Of a stretch of 64,000 bases of DNA, positions 1 through 6,188 are shown piece by piece. A model generated the notes under the pieces. That model saw nothing but the letters and a program-made list of their open reading frames with translations, was not told the DNA's origin and ran no database searches. The stretch's first letter is position 1; each line of letters begins with the position of its first letter. The translations under genes were made by a program, and so were the position numbers. This stretch comes from CAYWEM01 sp964457225 (GTDB lineage Bacteria; Acidobacteriota; Aminicenantia; UBA2199): contig CAYWEM010000002.1 of NCBI GenBank assembly GCA_964457225.1, positions 1 to 64,000 on the forward strand. The letters are read 5' to 3'.

Positions 1-92
1 TATACACCAATTATGCCTATAATAAAAGATATTTACCCTTTTTCAGTGCCGACTACATACCCCGAATCAATGGTACGGGTGGTGGATTCCCC

Positions 93-180
93 GGGCGGGG
101 AGACCCCGCCCCTACATATGTCGCGTTTTCATGTTGTGATCAATAACCGTGTGATCCGGGCGGGGAGACCCCGCCCCTAC
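93..180. repeat. Two inverted REP elements (iREP)
   Basis: Two near-identical palindromes at 93-115 and 158-180. Each is GGGCGGGG, a 3-base AGA loop, then CCCCGCCC, and ends in CTAC. CTAC is the reverse complement of the GTAG foot that marks REP elements mobilised by RAYT transposases. They lie just upstream of the RAYT gene at 226. An apparent 63-codon ORF through these repeats (13-204) is a translation of the repeats and not a gene. Confidence 0.85.
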
Positions 181-190
181 ATGGAAAATT

Positions 191-219
191 TTGATTTATT
201 TTGATCAGCTGGGTATTAT
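191..219 (+). promoter_or_regulatory. Promoter of the RAYT gene, leaderless arrangement
   Basis: A -35 TTGATT (191-196), a 17-base spacer and a -10 TATTAT (214-219) are followed by 6 bases and the ATG at 226. No Shine-Dalgarno sequence fits between them. Transcription would start at or next to the A of the ATG. This is a sequence match only. Confidence 0.5.
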
Positions 220-225
220 TCAGAT

Positions 226-819
226 ATGGATTTTGGGGGCAGATTTCGTCGCCGTTCAACCCGCCTGGCCGGCTATGATTACTCCAGTCCGGGAGCATAT
301 TTTGTTACCATTTGCACCAGGGAGAAGCAATGGCGTTTTGGAGAAGTAATTGCAGGCGGAATGTTGTTAAACTCATCCGGATCATTGGTTCAAACAGTCT
401 GGCGGGAAATGGGCAATGTTTATCCTGAAATGGTTCCTGAAGCTTTTGTGGTCATGCCCAATCATGTTCACGGCATAATCATCATAAAAAAAGATGTAGG
501 GGCGAGGTTACCTCGCCCCGATGTTTGCAATGAAATACTGGGGAATCCGGGCGGGGAGACCCCGCCCCTACATGATGTTATCGAGCCGAATAAATGCAAA
601 CCATCTCAACCGCTTACCCTGGGGCGGATAGTTGCTTATTTCAAATACCAGACCACCAGGCTGATCAACCGGCAACGCGCCACACCGGGCATCCCGCTGT
701 GGCAGAGAAATTATCATGATCACATTGTTCGGGACCAGGCGGAATTAAATCAGATCAGGCAATACATCCTTGAAAATCCGATTAATTGGCCGAATGACTC
801 GGAAAACAGTAATACGTAG
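226..819 (+). CDS. rayT: REP-associated tyrosine transposase (RAYT, Y1/IS200-like)
   Basis: A single-strand DNA transposase of the Y1 HUH family, of the type that mobilises REP palindromes. The HUH motif is PNHVHG with H80 and H82. The candidate catalytic tyrosine is Y138 or Y141 in the helix AYFKYQTTRLIN, and the C-terminal PLWQRNYHDHIVRD and YILENPINW blocks are typical of the family. Length (197 residues) is normal. One REP and one iREP lie inside the reading frame, encoding residues of about 91-98 and 109-116 between the HUH motif and the tyrosine helix. They sit in a variable linker, so the protein is probably still active. The TAG stop codon (817-819) is part of the GTAG foot of the next REP. 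Flanking REP/iREP arrays make this a REPtron-like locus. Confidence 0.93.
   Translation: MDFGGRFRRRSTRLAGYDYSSPGAYFVTICTREKQWRFGEVIAGGMLLNSSGSLVQTVWREMGNVYPEMVPEAFVVMPNHVHGIIIIKKDVGARLPRPDVCNEILGNPGGETPPLHDVIEPNKCKPSQPLTLGRIVAYFKYQTTRLINRQRATPGIPLWQRNYHDHIVRDQAELNQIRQYILENPINWPNDSENSNT
496..571. repeat. REP/iREP pair inside the RAYT coding region
   Basis: A REP at 496-519 (GTAG, then GGGCGAGG, TTA, CCTCGCCC) and an iREP at 549-571 (GGGCGGGG, AGA, CCCCGCCC, CTAC) lie head to head inside the transposase ORF. Both are read through in frame, giving the peptides GARLPRPD and GGETPPLH. The pair forms a BIME-like unit. Confidence 0.88.
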
Positions 820-1069
820 GGGCGAGGTCTCCTCGCCCCGATGTTTGCAAATCTGGGCGGGGAGACCCCGCCCCTACATTGATGTTGCCCGGGGTCATAA
901 TTCATAGTCCCGTAGGGGCGAGGTTCCCTCGCCCCCGTATATTGTGCCTCGCCCCTGGTTCATGTTGTGATCAACGACTGTGTAATCCGGGCGGGGAGAC
1001 CCCGCCCCTACATTGATGTTGCCCGGGGTCATAATTCATAGTCCCGTAGGGGCGAGGTTCCCTCGCCCC
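816..1069. repeat. REP/iREP array with a tandem duplication
   Basis: REPs at 816-839, 912-935 and 1046-1069 alternate with iREPs at 855-877 and 989-1011. The stretch 855-935 is repeated, apparently without change, at 989-1069, a direct duplication of an iREP-spacer-REP unit with a 134-base period. Degenerate fragments (CCTCGCCCC without a foot) remain near 950 and 1080. This fills the gap between the RAYT and vapC genes, and no gene is visible in it. Confidence 0.88.
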
Positions 1070-1106
1070 GCACATTGTGCCTCGCCCCTGCTCCTACAAT
1101 CATAAA

Positions 1107-1502
1107 TTATGGCAAAACGACCGGGCTAAGGTCTGTTCTGGAGAAGTCATCACCCTTGAACAACAGGGCTTCCCCCGGTATTTTGCCTAGGGCGTAGGAA
1201 CAGCAATCTCCGATGTTCAAACCGGCCGGATGACGGACCTTGCCGTAAAACCGCCAGGCTTCCCGAGCCATTTCTGTTTGTTGGCTGTCCAGGGGGACAA
1301 TTTCAGCCTGGATCTGGTGCAGCAGCAGATCCAGTTCCCTGCCGCCGGCTTCTCCTTTCTTGGCTTCGATCACTATGGCCGCCTCGAGCTGTGAAAACGA
1401 GCTTACCAGCCTTTTTGGATCGGCGGCGATGGCCCCGGCCATGGAGGGAGCGACTTCTTCACCCAAGAGCAGGGCGATTAGTGCCGAGGAGTCGATGACC
1501 AT
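1107..1502 (-). CDS. vapC: VapC-family toxin, PIN-domain ribonuclease
   Basis: A 131-residue PIN-domain protein, the likely toxin of a type II toxin-antitoxin pair. VapC toxins are Mg-dependent endoribonucleases, often cutting tRNA or rRNA. The PIN acidic residues are visible: D4 in MVIDSSAL, E40 in the SQLEAAIVI helix, D99 in NIGDCCSYAL and D118/D119 in FKGDDF. The start codon overlaps the antitoxin stop (TGATG), which couples the two genes. It lies between two REP arrays, which suggests an accessory, mobile setting. The RNA target cannot be read from the sequence. Confidence 0.92.
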   Translation of the reverse strand: MVIDSSALIALLLGEEVAPSMAGAIAADPKRLVSSFSQLEAAIVIEAKKGEAGGRELDLLLHQIQAEIVPLDSQQTEMAREAWRFYGKVRHPAGLNIGDCCSYALGKIPGEALLFKGDDFSRTDLSPVVLP

Positions 1503-1756
1503 CAGGCCGGCTCTCCATGCTGTCCGTAATTCAGTATTTCATCCGGATTACGCTGATCCTGGTCGGGCAGACGGCTACAGCGGGCGGAAATGGCCAGAAT
1601 CCTGCTTTTCAGGTCGAGCGGTGATTTGCGCCCGCGCAGGCGCTCCAGCCTTTCTTCCAGGGCGATGATTATGGCCTCGGTAAGGCTCTCGCCTGTTTCA
1701 CCGGCCACGGTCCGGGCCAGTTTTTCGGCGGTTTCATTACGAATGCTCAAGGGCAT
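1502..1756 (-). CDS. vapB: VapB-family antitoxin (Rv0623-like)
   Basis: An 84-residue protein beginning MPLSIRNETAEKLARTVA, the N-terminal DNA-binding pattern of the Rv0623/PSK-type VapB antitoxins, with a charged C-terminal half that would bind and block the toxin. It is the first gene of the vapBC operon and overlaps vapC by one base. A Shine-Dalgarno AGGAGA lies just upstream. The promoter contains a perfect inverted repeat over the -10 box, as expected for autorepression by the VapBC complex. Confidence 0.88.
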   Translation of the reverse strand: MPLSIRNETAEKLARTVAGETGESLTEAIIIALEERLERLRGRKSPLDLKSRILAISARCSRLPDQDQRNPDEILNYGQHGEPA

Positions 1757-1770
1757 GGTTGTCTCCTGAA

Positions 1771-1811
1771 TATATACAAAAGTATATAATCAATAAAAAT
1801 CTGTTTGTCAA
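1771..1811 (-). promoter_or_regulatory. vapBC promoter with overlapping operator palindrome
   Basis: On the minus strand, TTGACA (1806-1811), a 17-base spacer and TATATA (1783-1788) form a strong sigma70-type promoter. A perfect inverted repeat, TATATAC-4 bases-GTATATA (1771-1788), covers the -10 box and is a likely site for autorepression. Confidence 0.7.
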
Positions 1812-1828
1812 CAAATAAGAGCATATCC

Positions 1829-2391
1829 GTAGGGGCCGGGTTTCCTCGCCCCGAAAACCCGCCCCCGGGGTTTGCAATGAAATATCGTATAATCCGGGGC
1901 GGGGAAACCCCGCCCCTACATGGTGTCGCGTGGGTTTATAATCAACCGTCCACGTGTTGTTTTGTAGGGGCGAGGTTTCCTCGCCCCGATGTGTTACCTC
2001 GCCCCCGATGTGTTACCTCGTCCCGGGTTCATGTTGTGATCAACGACTGTGTAATCCGAGCGGGGAGACCCCGCCCCTACATGGTGTCGCGTGGGTTTAT
2101 AATCAACCGTCCACGTGTTGTTTTGTAGGGGCGAGGTTTCCTCGCCCCGATGTGTTTCCTCGCCCCCGCATTATGTCCGCCCCAAATAAATATTTGACCT
2201 GGTTGTAATCCCGGGGCGGGGAGACCCCGCCCCTACATTGGTGTCGCGCGGGGTTGTAATCAACCGTCCACGTGATATTTTGTAGGGGCGAGGTTCCCTC
2301 GCCACGATGTGTTACCTCGCCCCCGATTATGTCCGCCCCAAATAAATATTTGACCTGGTTGTAATCCCGGGCGGGGAGACCCCGCCCCTAC
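1829..2391. repeat. Second REP/iREP array with tandem duplications
   Basis: REPs lie at 1829-1852, 1964-1987, 2125-2148 and 2282-2305, alternating with iREPs at 1897-1919, 2058-2080, 2214-2236 and 2369-2391. Larger direct repeats are present. About 80 bases from 1919 recur at 2080 (161-base period), and about 57 bases ending in an iREP near 2179 recur near 2335 (about 155-base period). The units have the GTAG foot, a GC-rich stem and a 3-base loop. Open frames across them (1805-2128, 1954-2208) are repeat translations. No other gene is visible between 1757 and 2485. Confidence 0.88.
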
Positions 2392-2485
2392 ATATGTCGT
2401 TTTTCCGGCAAACCTTTTCCATGTCGGGCCGTATTAACTTTTACCGGCCAAGCTGAGCCGGGAATAAAATGACAAGGAGTCCAAC

Positions 2486-2923
2486 ATGGTAAAAAGAATA
2501 ACCATTCTGGCCCTGGCCCTGATGTTCTGGCTGTCCGGCGTTGGCCTGGCCGAGGATTGCACCGATGACACAGTGGCCGTAAAAAAAGTAATTGATGAAG
2601 CCTATGTCCAGGCAGTACACAACCAGCGCAACCCCGAGGCCTTTGCCGCCGGTTTCCATGAAAATTTCTGCATGTACATCCTGGCCGAGGGCAATCTGCG
2701 CGAATTCACCCGGGCCCAGTGGCTGGAGAACCTTTCCCGGCCGGCCCAGGCCGCATTGCCGGAAACCAGGGCCGTTTACCGTGATATCGATGTTTGCGGC
2801 GACGCCGCAGTGGTCAAGCTGGAACTCCACCGGGGGGACAAGTTGATTTTTACCGATTACCTCAATCTCTACCGCTTTCCCGACGGCTGGAAGGTTGTGG
2901 CCAAGACTTTTCAGCGGCACTGA
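2486..2923 (+). CDS. Secreted NTF2-like protein (putative lumazine-binding family)
   Basis: A 145-residue protein with a signal peptide (hydrophobic ITILALALMFWLSGVGLA, predicted cut after residue 22). The mature part has the NTF2-like alpha+beta layout of the 'putative lumazine-binding' family: an N-terminal helix with VKKVIDEAYVQAV, a central MYILAEGNLREFT strand region and C-terminal DYLNLYRFPDGWKVVAKTF. Proteins of this fold are often small enzymes or binding proteins, and the function here is unknown. The start follows AAGGAGT. It stands alone between the REP array and a methyltransferase with its own promoter. Confidence 0.75.
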   Translation: MVKRITILALALMFWLSGVGLAEDCTDDTVAVKKVIDEAYVQAVHNQRNPEAFAAGFHENFCMYILAEGNLREFTRAQWLENLSRPAQAALPETRAVYRDIDVCGDAAVVKLELHRGDKLIFTDYLNLYRFPDGWKVVAKTFQRH

Positions 2924-2971
2924 GTTGTAAACGCATTGGGCCCGGCCTTTTCGTAAAAGGGGCCGTTGCTA

Positions 2972-3000
2972 TTGCCTTGAAGCTTCGTAACACTTAGAAT
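2972..3000 (+). promoter_or_regulatory. Leaderless promoter of the methyltransferase gene
   Basis: TTGCCT (2972-2977), a 17-base spacer and TAGAAT (2995-3000) are followed by 6 bases and the ATG at 3007. There is no Shine-Dalgarno sequence. Confidence 0.5.
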
Positions 3001-3006
3001 CATTCC

Positions 3007-4311
3007 ATGAGTTCATGGAAACTGCATTTCAGCAAGAAAACGACCGGTCAACAGGCTGAGCAACACGCTTCATTCGTGGTGGCCGGGCTGGACGAAGCCC
3101 TGGAAAAACTGCGCGCGGACACTGCCAACCCCGGTTCCGACCGGGAATTGCGCCGTTCTTTTGCTGATTACAATCTGCATTACGATCCGGCCGCCCTTGC
3201 TCTGCCCCAGGCGCGCTCCGCCGCTTACCGGGAACTGGTGCTTGAGCTGTACCGGCGGATTTCCGGGCGGGAATACGATCCGGAAAGAACTGAACTGAGC
3301 GATTCGGCTGCTTTCACCGGCCGGAGCGATTCTTTTCCCTATTGTACCGGCAGTCCCGGTCTGACCGCCCTGAACCTGGAAATGATCGCCTCCGTGCTGA
3401 GATTGTGTAACGGCCTGCCGCCTGGAGCCCGGATACTCGAATTCGGCCCGGGCTGGGGCGAACTGACCCTGGCCCTGGCCCGGCTGGGCTTCAGGGTGAC
3501 CTGTATCGACGTTGAAGAAAGGTTTCTGGCCCTGATCCGGAGCCGGGCCGAAATGCTGGGTGTATCCGGCATCAGCACCGTACGGGGGAGTTTTCACGCT
3601 CTGGCCGGGCTGGAAAACGGGTTCGATGCGATTGTTTTTTTCGAATCCTTTCACCATGAAATCTTTCATTACGAGTTGCTGGAAAAATGCCTGGCCAGGT
3701 TGAGGCCTGAAGGCATCATCATCCTGGCCGGTGAACCGGTCAGTCCGGCCAACCCGGTACCCTGGGGACTGCGGCTTGATGGCCAGTCCCTCTGGAGTAT
3801 TGCCGTCAACGGCTGGATGGAACTGGGTTTTTCAAGCGACTACTTTGAAGCCATGTTAACGGATCTGGGGCTGTTGTTCGTAAAACAGGCAACGCCGGAG
3901 ATCAATTGCCGGTCTTACCTGGCGGCCCGCACCCTGCGCCTGGATTTTGAGAATGCTGCTTTCGCCGGCCTGGTCGGCAAGAGGGCCGGTTCGGGTATGA
4001 GTGCCGATGGCCGCCCCGGTATCCTGGTTTACGGGCCTTACCTGCATCTGGGGGCGGGACAGTACAGCCTGCAGTGCTTTTACCGCCAACCCGATACAGT
4101 AGGCGATGAAAGCGCCCAGGTCAGGCTGCATCTCTGGCACAGCCAGGGGAGCGAGGTTCTGCTCAGCAGGCTGCTCGATCCCGGTGAAATGACCCGGGTG
4201 CATTTCACCTTGCCCCGGGAAGTGAGCAATCTTGAATTCGTCATCGAAACCGGACCAAAATCGGTTTTCACTTTCGATCATTTTTTATTAAGCCGGGATT
4301 CAGGGCATTGA
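3007..4311 (+). CDS. Class I SAM-dependent methyltransferase
   Basis: A 434-residue protein. The central domain (about 120-260) is a Rossmann methyltransferase: motif I ILEFGPGWGELTLALA near residue 142, followed by VTCIDVEERFLALI, whose acidic residue should bind the SAM ribose, and FDAIVFFESFHHEIFHYE as the motif IV region. The first 110 residues are helical and the last 130 are beta-rich, ending in VHFTLPREVSNLEFVIETG, which resembles a small carbohydrate-binding or sandwich domain. Methyltransferases of this shape are common in surface polysaccharide clusters, but no such genes lie nearby, so the substrate is unknown. The start is supported by a promoter 6 bases upstream and not by a ribosome binding site. 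Confidence 0.8.
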   Translation: MSSWKLHFSKKTTGQQAEQHASFVVAGLDEALEKLRADTANPGSDRELRRSFADYNLHYDPAALALPQARSAAYRELVLELYRRISGREYDPERTELSDSAAFTGRSDSFPYCTGSPGLTALNLEMIASVLRLCNGLPPGARILEFGPGWGELTLALARLGFRVTCIDVEERFLALIRSRAEMLGVSGISTVRGSFHALAGLENGFDAIVFFESFHHEIFHYELLEKCLARLRPEGIIILAGEPVSPANPVPWGLRLDGQSLWSIAVNGWMELGFSSDYFEAMLTDLGLLFVKQATPEINCRSYLAARTLRLDFENAAFAGLVGKRAGSGMSADGRPGILVYGPYLHLGAGQYSLQCFYRQPDTVGDESAQVRLHLWHSQGSEVLLSRLLDPGEMTRVHFTLPREVSNLEFVIETGPKSVFTFDHFLLSRDSGH

Positions 4312-4341
4312 AAATACCATGGCGCACGCCTTGGCCTTGAT

Positions 4342-4386
4342 TTGCTTTTTTTTTTTTCGCGGCATATAATCGAAAAACCTTTTCGA
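4342..4386 (+). promoter_or_regulatory. Promoter of the ProC-like gene with an inverted repeat
   Basis: TTGCTT (4342-4347), a 17-base spacer rich in T, and TATAAT (4365-4370). An inverted repeat TCGAAAA-3 bases-TTTTCGA (4370-4386) begins at the end of the -10 box and could be an operator or a 5' hairpin. A Shine-Dalgarno GAGGAG precedes the ATG at 4409. Confidence 0.5.
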
Positions 4387-4408
4387 CAAAATTCCTGAGG
4401 AGATCCTG

Positions 4409-5188
4409 ATGACCAAAAAGAGCCTCGCTTTCATCGGTGCCGGACGCGTCACCCGCATTCTGCTAGAAGCCTGGCGCCGTGACTCCGGCCTGCCTGCCAG
4501 GGTGGTGCTCTGCGACCCTGATGAAGCGGCCCGCCAAAAAAGCAGGGAATTGTTTCCTTCCATAGAAATCCATGCTGATAACGAGCCGGCGCTGGCCTGT
4601 GACCTGGTCTTCCTGGCCGTTCATCCGCCGGTCATACCCCGGGTGCTGGGCCAATTGGCCGGACGGCTGAAGAAGAAGGCCCTGCTGGTTTCCCTGGCGC
4701 CCAAATGGAGCCTGGCGGCCATGGAAAAGGAACTGGGTGGTTTCAACCGCCTGGCCCGCATGATTCCCAATGCGCCTTCAATGGTCGGCAGGGGCTTGAA
4801 TCCCATAGTTTTCAGCCCGGTCCTGGGCCAGGCTGATAAAAGAGGATTGCTTGATCTTTTCAAACCCTGCGGCGAATGCCTGGTGGTGGCCGAGGAAAAG
4901 CTTTCGGCTTACGCCCTGATAAGCTTCATGGGGCCGAGCTATTTCTGGTTCCAGTTACAGGAATTGATTGAGATTGCTGAAGAGTGCGGTTTGACGGCCA
5001 GGGAATCACAATTGGCGGTTCTGCGCATGGCCGCCGGTGCCGCCGCCATCTTTGAAGATTCCGGCTGGCCGTTGGAGGAAATCAGCGACCTGGTGGCGCT
5101 CAAACCCCTGGCCGAGGACGAGGACGGCATTCGCAGGCTTTACCGATCAAGACTTTTACCGCTCCTGGAAACACTGCGCGAAGAATAA
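4409..5188 (+). CDS. ProC-like NAD(P)-dependent oxidoreductase
   Basis: A 259-residue member of the pyrroline-5-carboxylate reductase (P5CR) fold group. The N-terminal Rossmann motif is SLAFIGAGRVTRIL, and VFLAVHPPVIPRVL and RMIPNAPSMVGRG follow as in P5CR. The C-terminal helical dimerisation domain starts at FMGPSYFWFQLQEL. The usual C-terminal signature SPGGTT is absent (SDLVALKPLAEDEDG stands there instead), so proline synthesis should not be assumed. It may be a paralogue with another imine or keto substrate. It converges on metF with a 7-base gap. Confidence 0.78.
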   Translation: MTKKSLAFIGAGRVTRILLEAWRRDSGLPARVVLCDPDEAARQKSRELFPSIEIHADNEPALACDLVFLAVHPPVIPRVLGQLAGRLKKKALLVSLAPKWSLAAMEKELGGFNRLARMIPNAPSMVGRGLNPIVFSPVLGQADKRGLLDLFKPCGECLVVAEEKLSAYALISFMGPSYFWFQLQELIEIAEECGLTARESQLAVLRMAAGAAAIFEDSGWPLEEISDLVALKPLAEDEDGIRRLYRSRLLPLLETLREE

Positions 5189-5189
5189 C

Positions 5190-5206
5190 CGGTTTTTAGA
5201 AAACCG
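5190..5206. terminator. Hairpin at the convergent proC-like/metF junction
   Basis: A perfect 7-base inverted repeat CGGTTTT-TAG-AAAACCG sits at the 3' ends of both convergent genes. It could act as a weak bidirectional terminator, but neither side has a long T-run. Confidence 0.35.
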
Positions 5207-6188
5207 CTTCCACTATCCGTCGGACCGCCCTGGCCTTGCCCATGGTGAAAAAATGCAGGGCCGGCACGCCGAACCTGAGCAGGCCCCGGGCCTGTTCGAC
5301 GGCCCAGGCTTCGCCGGCTTCCCTGACCGATTGGGAGTCGGAACAACTACGGATCTCCTTGACCAGATCGTAGGGAATCTCGACGTGAAAGGTCTGGGGG
5401 ATGATCTGCAGCTGGGAGGCCGCGGTCAGGGGTTTGAGGCCGGGTATTATCGGCACTTCGATCCCGGCTGACCGGCATTGCCCGACGAAACTGAAGTACT
5501 TCTCGTTGTCGAAAAACATCTGGGTGACGATGTATTCGGCCCCGGCGGCCACTTTCTGCTTGAGAAACTCGATGTCTATACGGAAATTCGGAGCTTCCTC
5601 GTGCTTTTCCGGGTAGCCGGCCACCCCGATACAGAAATCGAGAGCCTCGTTGTTTTGCAGTTCTTCGTCCAGGTACAGGCCGCGTTTCAGGGCGGCGACC
5701 TGGTTGACCAGTCCCAGGGTGTTGGCATGGCCTTCCCTTTCAGGTTTGAAAACGTTGCTTCCCCTTTCCGGGTCGCCCCGTACCAGCAGAATGTTGTTTA
5801 TGCCCAGGAAGTGCAGGTCGATCAGGGCGTTTTCGGTTTCTTCCCTGGTGAAACCGCCGCAGATGATGTGGGGAACGACGTTAAGCCGGTACTTGTTCTT
5901 GATGGCCGCGGCAATGGCCACCGTGCCCGGCCGCTTCCGCACCGTCCTTTTTTCCAGGAAACCGTTGCTCACCTGCCGGTAAATTACTTCTTCACGGTGA
6001 TAGGTGACGTTGATGAAGGCCGGGTTGAAGGGCAGCAGTTCATCAATGGTCTTGAAAATGGCGTCAATGGTCTGGCCCTTGAGCGGGGGCAGGATTTCAA
6101 AGGAAAACAGGGGGGCATTTGCTTGTTTCAGGCAGTCGCTGACCTTGGTTTCAGGCGAGGTTAAGTCGGGAACGGATTGATTTGGCAT
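5196..6188 (-). CDS. metF: 5,10-methylenetetrahydrofolate reductase
   Basis: Reduces methylene-THF to methyl-THF, the methyl donor for methionine synthase. The product is about 330 residues, normal length, with a FAD-binding TIM barrel: FSFEILPPLKGQTIDAIF at the N terminus, INVTYHREEV, HIICGGFTREE, ILLVRGDPERG and YIVTQMFFDNEKYFSF are family blocks. I chose the ATG at 6188, which has AAGGA 8 bases upstream. Earlier in-frame ATGs at 6209 and 6218 have none. The gene overlaps the end of metH by 38 bases, so the two are co-transcribed and probably translationally coupled. Together they form the methyl-THF to methionine route. Confidence 0.95.
   Translation of the reverse strand: MPNQSVPDLTSPETKVSDCLKQANAPLFSFEILPPLKGQTIDAIFKTIDELLPFNPAFINVTYHREEVIYRQVSNGFLEKRTVRKRPGTVAIAAAIKNKYRLNVVPHIICGGFTREETENALIDLHFLGINNILLVRGDPERGSNVFKPEREGHANTLGLVNQVAALKRGLYLDEELQNNEALDFCIGVAGYPEKHEEAPNFRIDIEFLKQKVAAGAEYIVTQMFFDNEKYFSFVGQCRSAGIEVPIIPGLKPLTAASQLQIIPQTFHVEIPYDLVKEIRSCSDSQSVREAGEAWAVEQARGLLRFGVPALHFFTMGKARAVRRIVEAVF

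Noticed and set aside
13..204. 63-codon ORF upstream of the RAYT gene
   Set aside because: It is a translation of two iREP repeats (GGETPPLH, AGRPRP) with no family resemblance or ribosome binding site.
1805..2208. Two overlapping ORFs of 107 and 84 codons
   Set aside because: Both consist of repeated translations of the REP units in different frames and should not be annotated as genes.
816..2391. CRISPR array
   Set aside because: Repeats alternate in orientation, have GTAG/CTAC feet, and the spacers are irregular in length and partly duplicated. No cas genes are present.
2441..2920. 159-codon antisense ORF over the NTF2-like gene, and many long reverse ORFs elsewhere
   Set aside because: These are shadows of real genes in GC-rich DNA. 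Their sequences show no family features, while the opposite frames do.
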